From IMG/VR virus record IMGVR_UViG_3300018080_000243, positions 1 through 49,481 of that record: a stretch of 49,481 bases of DNA, one strand, 5' to 3'. Under the pieces are notes generated by a model. It was not told where the DNA came from and made no database searches. It worked only from the letters and a program-made list of their open reading frames with translations. The translations under genes and the position numbers were made by a program. Position 1 is the first letter of the stretch. Each line of letters begins with the position of its first letter. Of this stretch, positions 22,315 to 30,681 are shown piece by piece. The stretch is from a virus.

Positions 22315-23373
22315 ATGCCTGCCGAGGACCAAGGATTTGAAGACGCCATCCTGGACGCGAAGATGGACAGCGCGGCCGAGCGTGGCGATGGGGCGGTGAA
22401 CGCCCTGCTTACCGGCCAAACGGAAGAAGACTCCCTGACGGCCGAAGATAATGCCGTACTTGACACTCTGCTTGAGTCGTCGGGTATGAAACCGGACGCC
22501 AATGTTTCTTCTGGTGCCGGCAAACCACCGACAGACGCCCAACAGTCGCCCGTCGAAGGCCAAGTCGACGAGCGGGACTTGCGCGGCGATGTCGAACCGG
22601 AGGCGCGCGAAGATCGCGTCGAGCCTGTCCCCCCTGAACTTATCGAAGAGGCGGCCCATTTCGGAATCAGCGCCGAGGACGCTGAAGCCCTGGGCCCCAA
22701 TCGTCTGTCTGGGATGCTCATGCGTCTCAGCCAGCGGATTCGCGAGCAGCTCCCGGCGGAAGAGCCGTTCGCCCCACCGGAACGAGTTCGGCCCTCGCCG
22801 GAATCGACGCCGACGAACGGGGCGAGTTACAAGCCGGGGGCCTTCAATCTGGACAAGATGACGGCCGAGGAACTCCAGTCGGAATTCCAGCGGCTGCACG
22901 AGTACCACGAGGGCCGGTATAAGGACCTGCACGGTCGGTTGGAGAATTACGAACGCATGGAGGTCGCCCGCGCGGCGGCTCGCGTCAAGGCTGACTTCAA
23001 CGCAGCGCTTTCCGAGCTTGAGGCCCCCGACCTTTTCGGTGACAAGCCGATCGAGGAGCTGGGTCAATACAGCGCCGAGGCCATTCGTCAAAACCAAGTG
23101 CTCAACTACGTCCAGGGGCTCGCGGCCAGTCGAATGCAGATGGGGCAGGACATCGACAGTGTTAAGTCGCTCACCAAGGTGGCGGCGCGGGGTCTGTTCC
23201 CCGACTACTTCGAGCGCCGGGCGGTTGAGCGGGCGCAGAAAGCTGCGGGCCAGAACGCCAAGCAGCGGATGCACCGGCCCAGCCGCCGGAACAGAACACC
23301 AGGAACCAATCCGCGAGCAGAGGCCGTCGCCGGCGTGCGCGACATGCTGCGCGAATGGGGATTGACGCCCTGA
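22315..23373 (+). CDS. Scaffold-like protein (352 aa)
   Basis: The ATG at 22315 has TAGGAG upstream. The product is strongly acidic, low in hydrophobic residues, proline-rich and disordered in the middle, with a long helical C-terminal half ending in a basic segment, as expected of a capsid scaffold. It directly precedes the capsid gene. The assignment rests on composition and place, not on a motif. Confidence 0.7.
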   Translation: MPAEDQGFEDAILDAKMDSAAERGDGAVNALLTGQTEEDSLTAEDNAVLDTLLESSGMKPDANVSSGAGKPPTDAQQSPVEGQVDERDLRGDVEPEAREDRVEPVPPELIEEAAHFGISAEDAEALGPNRLSGMLMRLSQRIREQLPAEEPFAPPERVRPSPESTPTNGASYKPGAFNLDKMTAEELQSEFQRLHEYHEGRYKDLHGRLENYERMEVARAAARVKADFNAALSELEAPDLFGDKPIEELGQYSAEAIRQNQVLNYVQGLAASRMQMGQDIDSVKSLTKVAARGLFPDYFERRAVERAQKAAGQNAKQRMHRPSRRNRTPGTNPRAEAVAGVRDMLREWGLTP

Positions 23374-23398
23374 TCGCGGCTGAGGGAGTTGACCCACA

Positions 23399-24457
23399 AT
23401 GGGAGTTAGTATCGACCAACTGGCGGACTTGATGCTCTTTACGCGCACCAAGTACCGCCGCAATGCCTGGACGGACTTGACCGGCGACCTTCAGAAGCAT
23501 TTTGCGATGCCGCAGATTCTGAAGCCCAAGAAGGTCAAGATGCGGGCCGGGCCGACGATTACGTTCAATGCCATCACTTCCGACTCGGGGAGCGCCCGCG
23601 AGGTGGACCTCTACGAGACGGATTCGATCAATGTGTCGGATGCCGGTATCCAGGGGTCCATCGGCTGGAAGAACATGACGGCCAACTACGCGATGGACCA
23701 GCGCGAAGTCGACGTGAACGACGCCGACGCGATTGTCGACATCGTGAACGTCAAGCGCTGGCGCTGCTTCACGAGCTATGCCCGGCTCTTCGAGCAGCGT
23801 TGGTGGGGCAAGCCGAACGACAGCGCGGACAGCAAAATCCCGTACGGCTTGTTCTACTGGCTGGTGAAAAGCGCCACGGAAGGCTTTTACGGCGGGGCGG
23901 CATCGGGCTTTCCCGACGGGCCGGGCAACATCAGCCCGACGACTTACGCCCGGTGGAAGAACTGGGGCGGCACCTACGGCGTGGTGTCGGACGACGATGC
24001 TCTGGCGAAGATGCGGAAGGCTTACTTCTGGACCTCGTTCGAGTCCCCGATCCCGCACCCCGACCAAGGGTACGGGCGGACGGACTGCGAAATCTTCACC
24101 GTCTGGGATGTGCTGGAGACCATGCGGCGGATGCTCAAGGCCCAGAACGAGAATCTGGGCCGCGACCTGTCGACGATGCACGGCAACGTCTTTTTCTACA
24201 GCAACCCGGTCCACTGGGTGCCGTACCTGGAGCCGACGAACACCGCCGACATCGAGACCCTGACGGGAGAGGACCCGATCATCGGGATTAACTGGAAGTG
24301 GTTCCGGCCGGTCTTCCAGCGTGGCTGGTTCATGAAGGAAGGCAGGCCGACGCCGGTTGCCAACATGCACAACGTCGTCGCCGTGCACATCGACACGATG
24401 ATGAACTTCGAGTGCACCAACCGGCGCGAAGCGGCCTGGATTCTCTACAAAGCGTAG
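23399..24457 (+). CDS. Major capsid protein (352 aa)
   Basis: Follows the scaffold. The sequence contains mixed alpha/beta segments with strands such as GPTITFNAITS and an acidic loop SAREVDLYETD, many aromatic residues and a C-terminal strand, consistent with an HK97-fold coat protein. Length fits. It is identified by order (portal, scaffold, capsid) rather than by a diagnostic motif. A strong ribosome site for the next gene follows its stop. Confidence 0.78.
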   Translation: MGVSIDQLADLMLFTRTKYRRNAWTDLTGDLQKHFAMPQILKPKKVKMRAGPTITFNAITSDSGSAREVDLYETDSINVSDAGIQGSIGWKNMTANYAMDQREVDVNDADAIVDIVNVKRWRCFTSYARLFEQRWWGKPNDSADSKIPYGLFYWLVKSATEGFYGGAASGFPDGPGNISPTTYARWKNWGGTYGVVSDDDALAKMRKAYFWTSFESPIPHPDQGYGRTDCEIFTVWDVLETMRRMLKAQNENLGRDLSTMHGNVFFYSNPVHWVPYLEPTNTADIETLTGEDPIIGINWKWFRPVFQRGWFMKEGRPTPVANMHNVVAVHIDTMMNFECTNRREAAWILYKA

Positions 24458-24472
24458 GAAAGGAGGTGGCGA

Positions 24473-25498
24473 ATGATAGGAGTTAGTCACCCAGACGGAT
24501 TGATCTTGAAGAAGAAGCGGGTGTTCTACACCGGCTCCGACGCCCTGGTGCAAGGCCAGGGGCTGTGCTACGACTTCGATCGCGGCACGGCCACCACCGC
24601 CGAACCCTCGCGGCGCCACTACGTGGAGAAGCCGAGTGCCACGAACAACCTGCATTTCGCGGGCGTCACGGCCAGCGATTATTCGGCGGTCACCGGCGGG
24701 CAGTGGATTGAAATCTACGAACCCGGAAGCACCTGTTACGTCGCCGCCGGCATCAACACGACGCTGGGAACGACGTACCTGACCTGTGTGGCCGGGGGCG
24801 CCGATCCCGGCCGGTGGCGCGATGCGGGCTTCATGGGCCGTGGCACGGCCCTCGCGTTGCAGACGAAAGCGGCGGTCCAGCTCGCGGGCGAGACTGACGG
24901 GACGGGAGTCCTGGACGCGGCGGGCACGACGCTCACGGGAACCGGTTTTGTGACCGGTGGCGTGGCGGCCGGCGACAAGGTCGTGATCTACGGCGGCGAG
25001 CACAGTGGCGACGGCGATGTGACTGACGGGATTTACACCGTCAGCTCCGTGACGAACGCCACGACTTTGGTCCTGACCTCGGCGGCGTGTAGTGCGGAGT
25101 TGAATTGCTCGTACTACATCTACACCGGCAACCCGCTGGTGCTGGCCCACCTGTTCGACGGCGAAGAGTCGGGCCTGGTGGAATTCCCTTATGCTGACAA
25201 CGGCGCTCTGACGATCACCGCCGGCGGTTGCACGTACTTCGATGGGTACATCAATCTGTCGGATCACGGGACGATCGCCCTGGCGGATGGCAAGTACGAT
25301 GGGATGAAGAAAAAGATTCGGACCTTGAACGCCTCCGTGGCCAACGACATTGTCGCAACATTGGCCACGACCGGCATTCAAGCCGACGGCAGTACGGCGC
25401 TGGATACACTCACGTTTGACGAAGCGGCTGACGTGGCGACCCTGCAATGGGACGGCTGTTGGCGCGAGCTGTACAGCACGGGAGTAGCGAAGGCGTAG
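24473..25498 (+). CDS. Structural protein, capsid decoration candidate (341 aa)
   Basis: AAGGAGGTGGCG precedes the ATG. The product is threonine-, alanine- and glycine-rich and almost wholly beta in character, with Ig-like or jelly-roll-like segments (TTLVLTSAACS, FVTGGVAAGDKVVIYGG). Immediately downstream of the capsid gene, it is likely a head decoration or stabilising protein. A strong hairpin after its stop ends the head group. Confidence 0.65.
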   Translation: MIGVSHPDGLILKKKRVFYTGSDALVQGQGLCYDFDRGTATTAEPSRRHYVEKPSATNNLHFAGVTASDYSAVTGGQWIEIYEPGSTCYVAAGINTTLGTTYLTCVAGGADPGRWRDAGFMGRGTALALQTKAAVQLAGETDGTGVLDAAGTTLTGTGFVTGGVAAGDKVVIYGGEHSGDGDVTDGIYTVSSVTNATTLVLTSAACSAELNCSYYIYTGNPLVLAHLFDGEESGLVEFPYADNGALTITAGGCTYFDGYINLSDHGTIALADGKYDGMKKKIRTLNASVANDIVATLATTGIQADGSTALDTLTFDEAADVATLQWDGCWRELYSTGVAKA

Positions 25499-25511
25499 GC
25501 GATGGAGTGCA

Positions 25512-25560
25512 GAACGGGTACGGGGGACTAACGGCTCGGCAGTTAGCCCCCGACCCGTTC
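25512..25560 (+). terminator. 19-bp hairpin with two single-A bulges
   Basis: GAACGGGT, CGGGGG and CTAAC pair with GTTAG, CCCCCG and ACCCGTTC around a nine-base loop; single A bulges (25520 and 25527) lie on the left strand only. It lies between the head group and the adaptor gene, eight bases before the next ATG. No T-run follows: it may be a partial terminator or an RNase III site. Confidence 0.55.
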
Positions 25561-25567
25561 CCCGAAA

Positions 25568-26620
25568 ATGAGCCAGACCGAATCAACCTTGTCGCTCGCC
25601 TACGTCGATCTGATGGAGGCCGTGGCCGCTTACCTCGGGTACGCGACGCCCGCCAGCCCGTACGACGGGATCGGTAGCTCGCCGTCGACTGACCCGGAAT
25701 GCGACGGCTATGTCCAGGCCGGGTACCGGCAGTTCCTCTACCCGCCGCCGGTCGACAAGGGCGAATCGCGCTACCCCTGGCGCTTCCTCAAACCGACGAC
25801 GACGCTCTACGCCTGGGCGACGGTCGACGTTGAAGAGGACGACGGCCTGACGGCCGAAAATGACACACCCGAATCCGGGCAATCGACGCTAACGGCCCAG
25901 ACGGCAACCTTCTATCCGTCGATGGTCGGCAGCAGCATTACGATCGACAGTACGGATTACGAGATTCTGACCTACACGTCGTCGACCGTGATCGTCGTCG
26001 ACGGCAATCCTTCCGCCGCGGAGGCGACGGCTTTTACGATCACCTCCGCGGGCAACTATCGGCTGCCCGGCGATTGCGGTTCCATCCAGGGGCCGCTGAC
26101 GCTCTACGACCCGGACGGCACCTGTTACCGCCCGATTACCTTCACGAGCGAACAGCGCATCCGGCAGAACCGAATGCAGGATTATGATTTGACCGGCTTC
26201 CCCTCCTGGGCCGCCGTGCGACCTCTTTCGACGGCCGGCACGACCGGCCAGCGTTTCGAGCTGATGGTCTGGCCGACGCCCGATCAGACCTACCAGCTTG
26301 AGTATCGATACATCATCCTGCCGCCGAAGCTGGACGCGACGAACAAGTACCCGCTGGGCGGGCTGGCGCACGGTGAAACGATCAAAGCGAGCTGCCTGTC
26401 CGTTGCCGAGCGCGAACGGAACGATCCGAAGCTCCGCGATTGGCAGAAGCGCTTCCTGGAGCTTCTCGCCCAGAGTATCGCCGTCGATCGAGCCGCGAAC
26501 GCGGCGGAGCATTATGGATTCATGCGCGGCTCCGAGCAGCTTGAGTATCGCTCGCCCGCCGCGCGACACGGCTACGCCGGGACCTTTACGATCAACGGCG
26601 TGCCGCTGGAGGACTACTGA
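25568..26620 (+). CDS. Head-tail adaptor protein (350 aa)
   Basis: The YPWRFLKPTTTL motif near residue 75 is typical of phage adaptor (tail tubular A-like) proteins that join portal to tail. The C-terminal part (LEYRYIILPP..., then a long helix with LRDWQKRFLELLAQSIAVDR) matches the same family, in which helices pack around the connector. An inserted beta domain (about 95-165) may be extra. Place after the capsid and decoration genes fits. Confidence 0.75.
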   Translation: MSQTESTLSLAYVDLMEAVAAYLGYATPASPYDGIGSSPSTDPECDGYVQAGYRQFLYPPPVDKGESRYPWRFLKPTTTLYAWATVDVEEDDGLTAENDTPESGQSTLTAQTATFYPSMVGSSITIDSTDYEILTYTSSTVIVVDGNPSAAEATAFTITSAGNYRLPGDCGSIQGPLTLYDPDGTCYRPITFTSEQRIRQNRMQDYDLTGFPSWAAVRPLSTAGTTGQRFELMVWPTPDQTYQLEYRYIILPPKLDATNKYPLGGLAHGETIKASCLSVAERERNDPKLRDWQKRFLELLAQSIAVDRAANAAEHYGFMRGSEQLEYRSPAARHGYAGTFTINGVPLEDY

Positions 26621-26928
26621 TGACGCAGAGCCCCGTGAGTCCCACACCGGACGCCGATGTTATCGTCAACCTGACGATGACCGGCAGCGAAGTAGAATGG
26701 ACGGTGCCCGACGGGACGGTCGCCTATCTGATCCATCCGCGTGACGGCGATGTCACCGAGCGGGTCGTGTCCGGGGCGGACGAATACTTCACCCACAAGA
26801 AGCACTGCACGACCGCCCGGTCGTCTTTGACTTCCGAGGGCAAAAAGAAGTATTTCACGGGCGCGTCCGGAGTAATACTGGAAATCCTGGTCATGTGTGG
26901 AACTGGTCAGGTGGAATTTCGCTATTAG
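26620..26928 (+). CDS. Small unknown structural protein (102 aa)
   Basis: One-base overlap with the adaptor stop (TGATG). The product is beta-rich (DVIVNLTMTGSEVEWTVPDG) and ends in VILEILVMCGTGQVEFRY. No family recognised; the context suggests a virion part. Confidence 0.6.
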   Translation: MTQSPVSPTPDADVIVNLTMTGSEVEWTVPDGTVAYLIHPRDGDVTERVVSGADEYFTHKKHCTTARSSLTSEGKKKYFTGASGVILEILVMCGTGQVEFRY

Positions 26929-26940
26929 GAGAATGGGGTT

Positions 26941-28467
26941 GTGTGCCGAGAAACAACCTTCCGATGGCTCTGTTGGAGCTTGTGCCTGACGATGCCGACT
27001 GTCGAGTTGACTGCTACTGCGGACACCTTTCTCAAGGAGAGCGGGACGACCCCTTGGGGGGGGGCTGCAGTCGTGTTGATTGGCAAAAGTTCAATCGAAG
27101 GGCTTCTTTACCGTACATTGCTCCGCTTCGATGCGTCCGCGATCCCGCCAAACTCGAACATCGTTAGCGCTACGTTGACCTTAACGGCAACTCGCACTAC
27201 CGGTGGCCCCCAAACGCGCGTAGTCGAATGCGGCAGGACGTACGCGGGGGGGGCGTGGGTGGAGTCGCAGGCCGATTGGTGGAAATATGACGACGTGCAC
27301 CCTTGGCCGGTGCCGGGTGCGTCAGCAACTGACATCGTTACGGCATTCCATGAACGCCTTACTCCGGAAGGGCCTGGCCCTTTGGAAGTCGACGTTACTA
27401 GCTTGGTTGTCAATGCCATTGAACTACACGATGGCGATGTTGATTTGTGGTTGCGATTCCAAGATGAGGACGCGTTTTTGGCCGCCGTGCTCTTCGCCTC
27501 GCGCACGCACGGGGCCGTTGATCCCCCGAAAATCACGGTCTACATCGAAGATGCGACTTACACCTTGACCGCGACCGATGACGGCAACGGCACGGTGGCG
27601 CTGGACCCCGAGACGCCCCAGGACACCTATCCCGAGAACACGACGGTCTACCTGACGGTTACGCCGGACGACTATTACGAGTTCGACGCATGGGCGGGCG
27701 CCGATGCGGCGGACGTGCAGGGGTCCGGCACGGAGGCCGACCCCTACTATATCGTCATGGATAGCGACAAGACTATCCAGGCGACTTTCACGCGCACGAC
27801 CTACACGTACACGACGAACGCCGGGGCCAATGGTGAGATCACGGTCAGTGGCACGGGGGTCACCGACCACGGCGACGGAACGTACACGGTGGAGGCCGGC
27901 CGGTCTCCGAGCGTCTCGGTCACTCCCGATGACGGGTACCAGCTTGACGAATACAGCTCGTCTACCGGGCTTTTCGATCGGCCGTCGACTACGCTGACTA
28001 CGGGCGTTTCCTACTCCAAGTATTGGTTCGTCAGTACACCTTCCGTCATGGATCGCGACGAAGAACTTACGGCCAGCTTCAAGGTGATGAACACGTTGAC
28101 CCTCACGGAGGTCAATGGCGACCACGGAAGCTTGAGCGTTCCCGCGCCCGGGGAGATCACCTGGACGGACAACGACGAGTACCCGCTCTTCATCGAAACG
28201 CTCGACTTCCCCGGGCCGGACATCACCGGCAAGTTCTACGTGGAGCCCGACCCCGGTTACCAGGTGACGGTCACCGGCGATACGGCGACGCCGACGAAGG
28301 TGCACGATTTCGGGGACGGTACGGTCTGGGAAGTAGTGAAGCCCGACGACGACCTGGAGATCACGGCGACGTTTACCGAAATCGCCGCCGGGCAGGAAAC
28401 GAGTCACGGCTGGTGGCAGTACCCGTATCGCACCGAAGCGTGGCGGCACGGCTGGAATCATCAATAG
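26941..28467 (+). CDS. Tail or receptor-binding protein with DNRLRE and InlB-like repeats
   Basis: Residues about 20-185 resemble the DNRLRE beta-jelly-roll domain (TADTFLKES, LLRFD, ATLTLTATR). Three repeats of divergent InlB B-repeat type follow, each with a GNG or NGD turn, a VTPDD-like segment and an end in IQATF, LTASF or ITATF. Such domains occur in surface adhesins, so this is a candidate for host binding. GTG at 26941 has AGGAG nine bases upstream; ATG 26995 is a possible later start. Codon choice in the first 500 bases is less GC-rich than the rest. Confidence 0.65.
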   Translation: MCRETTFRWLCWSLCLTMPTVELTATADTFLKESGTTPWGGAAVVLIGKSSIEGLLYRTLLRFDASAIPPNSNIVSATLTLTATRTTGGPQTRVVECGRTYAGGAWVESQADWWKYDDVHPWPVPGASATDIVTAFHERLTPEGPGPLEVDVTSLVVNAIELHDGDVDLWLRFQDEDAFLAAVLFASRTHGAVDPPKITVYIEDATYTLTATDDGNGTVALDPETPQDTYPENTTVYLTVTPDDYYEFDAWAGADAADVQGSGTEADPYYIVMDSDKTIQATFTRTTYTYTTNAGANGEITVSGTGVTDHGDGTYTVEAGRSPSVSVTPDDGYQLDEYSSSTGLFDRPSTTLTTGVSYSKYWFVSTPSVMDRDEELTASFKVMNTLTLTEVNGDHGSLSVPAPGEITWTDNDEYPLFIETLDFPGPDITGKFYVEPDPGYQVTVTGDTATPTKVHDFGDGTVWEVVKPDDDLEITATFTEIAAGQETSHGWWQYPYRTEAWRHGWNHQ

Positions 28468-28477
28468 GAGAGCCGGT

Positions 28478-28867
28478 ATGGGAATGAGTGGAAGTTCCGT
28501 TGGACCGCACCTTGAACTGCTGGATAGCGCAAACGATGATTATGACCTGGCGACCGGGGCAAACGTCTACCAGGGTACCCCTTCGACTACTGAAGCCCTG
28601 CGCTGCCAGATCGTCTTGTTGGTCGGCGACGGCACGAAAAACCTGGACGCCTCCGGCGGCGATTTCGAGCTGACCTTGACTTTGGGCAGCAACGTGGCCG
28701 AACCAGGGCCCCAGACGATCGCCTGCGGCACGAATGCCCGCTCGGCGTTTGAGACGGCGCAATTCACTTGCCCGGCCAACACCCAGGTGACCGCCAATTT
28801 GAAATCGCCCAACGGGGACGATGACGATGTGGATGTGACGGCATACCTCTACCGGTTGCCGAGTTAG
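28478..28867 (+). CDS. Small structural protein (129 aa)
   Basis: ATG behind TAGGAGAG. The product is beta-rich (EALRCQIVLLVGDGTKNL, TLTLGSNVAEPG) with two cysteines and an acidic loop. No family recognised; similar small proteins occur among fibre genes, where they may be a trimeric base or decoration. Confidence 0.6.
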   Translation: MGMSGSSVGPHLELLDSANDDYDLATGANVYQGTPSTTEALRCQIVLLVGDGTKNLDASGGDFELTLTLGSNVAEPGPQTIACGTNARSAFETAQFTCPANTQVTANLKSPNGDDDDVDVTAYLYRLPS

Positions 28868-28877
28868 GAGAGCTTCT

Positions 28878-30368
28878 ATGGGCGCGCATAAGTTGGCAAG
28901 CTGGCTGGAGCAAAGCAATCTGCCGGCCGACACGAACAAGATGTTCTATATCCCTGGGGCCAGCGGGTATTTCCTGGGCTACGGCACGACTGTGCCAAGC
29001 GACGGAACCGCCAACTGGTCGCCGGGAGCGCTGTTTCTCGATTACGATGCTTCCGCCGGCCAGCAATGGTGGGTCAATGAAGGTACGGCCACCAGCTCCG
29101 CTTTTAAGCGGCAGGAGGCCGTACCGTTCGATTTGGACGACGATGAGAACATCATCTTCGGCACGGGCGACGACTTCACACTGGGGTTCGACGGCACTCA
29201 GCTCGAATTCCTGCCCGCAACGGACGATACCGGGGCCGTACACTTCGGGGACGGGACGACCGACGCCGATGTCAAGGTCTTCCTCGGGGCATCGACCAAG
29301 TATGTCCTCTTCGACGTTGGCAACGTTCTGCTGACTTTGGAGGATGTCGACCTGCGGCTGGGGGATAACGACATCCTTCAGTTTGGGGACGGGGCGGATG
29401 TCGCGATCAAGTGGAACGCGAGCAACCTGGTCGTCACTCCCGCGACGGACGACACCGGGGCGATCCATTTCGGCGACGGCACGACGGACATGGACGTGAA
29501 GTTCTTCCTCGGCGACGCCGCGGATTTCGTCCTCTTCGACGTGGGCGAAAAGCACGTCCAGTTCGACGATGTGGACCTCCGCTTGGGCGACAACGACGTT
29601 CTTGAATTCGGGGACGGCCCGGACGTAAGCTTCAGCTTCAACGCGAGCAGTCTGGTCATGGACCCGCTGGGTAACTTCGTGCGAATCCACGACGGCCTTT
29701 CCGACCGGTTTGAGCTGAGTTGGGTCGCAGGCCAGCATGGACTGCCGGTGCTCAATGCCGACATCGCCTTGCTCTACGATCAGGACTTCGAGATTCTGGG
29801 CACCAATGCCACGGCGGATGACGTGACGTACAACGCCGAGGGGGGAATCACGTTTGAGACTGACGGCGCCGATGGTGACGAGGTGATTCTCCTGCCCCAT
29901 CTCGACGCGAATCAAACGCCCTGGACGCAGGTTACGTGGGGCACCGACCAGGAAGTGATCTGGTCGTGCCACATCAAGACCGACGCCTCGATCGGGAACT
30001 GTATCATCTGGGCCGGCTTGAAGCTGACCAACACCGAAGTGACTGGCACGGATGCCGACCAGGCATTCTTCCGTTACGAGAACGGAGTTAACAGCGGTAA
30101 GTGGCAGGCGGTCAGCTCGATCGGGGGGGCCGACGACGCCCACGACAGCGGCGTCACTGTGGCGATCAACACGGCCTACCACCTGGTCATCGCCATCGCG
30201 AGCGATCGGACGGCCAAGTTCTACATCAACGGCGCCCTGGTCGAAACCAGTGCGGCCTTGACTGACGCAACGGATTTGATCCCCTACATCGGGGTCGCGG
30301 CCGATGGTGCAGCGGAGGCGAAGAAGCTGCACGTTCGCGGCCAGAAGATTTCGAGAGCCTTCGCCTAA
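28878..30368 (+). CDS. Tail fibre-like protein with ~63-residue repeats (496 aa)
   Basis: Residues about 80-275 hold repeats with the elements FGDG.D, PATDDTGA(V/I)HFGDGTTD, DVK.FLG, VLFDVG and DVDLRLGDND, repeated two to three times, suggesting a beta-helical or beta-prism shaft. The C-terminal 150 residues look like a concanavalin-type jelly roll (AFFRYENGVNSGKWQAV, TAKFYINGALVETS), a common tip domain. It is probably a virion fibre or spike. TAGGAG precedes the start. Confidence 0.7.
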   Translation: MGAHKLASWLEQSNLPADTNKMFYIPGASGYFLGYGTTVPSDGTANWSPGALFLDYDASAGQQWWVNEGTATSSAFKRQEAVPFDLDDDENIIFGTGDDFTLGFDGTQLEFLPATDDTGAVHFGDGTTDADVKVFLGASTKYVLFDVGNVLLTLEDVDLRLGDNDILQFGDGADVAIKWNASNLVVTPATDDTGAIHFGDGTTDMDVKFFLGDAADFVLFDVGEKHVQFDDVDLRLGDNDVLEFGDGPDVSFSFNASSLVMDPLGNFVRIHDGLSDRFELSWVAGQHGLPVLNADIALLYDQDFEILGTNATADDVTYNAEGGITFETDGADGDEVILLPHLDANQTPWTQVTWGTDQEVIWSCHIKTDASIGNCIIWAGLKLTNTEVTGTDADQAFFRYENGVNSGKWQAVSSIGGADDAHDSGVTVAINTAYHLVIAIASDRTAKFYINGALVETSAALTDATDLIPYIGVAADGAAEAKKLHVRGQKISRAFA

Positions 30369-30380
30369 GCCGAGAACTTT

Positions 30381-30662
30381 ATGAGTTTGAACTTCGACCA
30401 CGTGTTTACCGACCTTGACGGCAGTGCGCTCCAGGAAAGCGGCGAGGACCTAACGATGCGCATGGTGTGCGTCAATGCTCTGACCCACGCTGCCGGCGGA
30501 GACGGTGACGAAAAAGTCAAACGCTGGCAGTTGGCCAAGCGGTTGTTCCCCGGCGGTACGCAGTCCATCACACCGGAGGAGGCCGTGCTGCTCAAGCAGC
30601 TCATCGGGGCACGTTTCCCCCCGGTCATCGTCGGGAATGCGTTCGAACTGCTAAATGGCTGA
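30381..30662 (+). CDS. Conserved small phage protein (93 aa)
   Basis: The pattern FTDLDG, VCVNALT, EKVKRWQLAKRLF, ITPEEAVLLKQLIG and VVGNAFELLN (or close to it) is shared by small phage proteins found in head-tail regions of many tailed phages, role unknown. It lies between the fibre and the nozzle-like gene. Confidence 0.7.
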   Translation: MSLNFDHVFTDLDGSALQESGEDLTMRMVCVNALTHAAGGDGDEKVKRWQLAKRLFPGGTQSITPEEAVLLKQLIGARFPPVIVGNAFELLNG

Positions 30663-30681
30663 GTGCTGGAGGTGATGCCTT

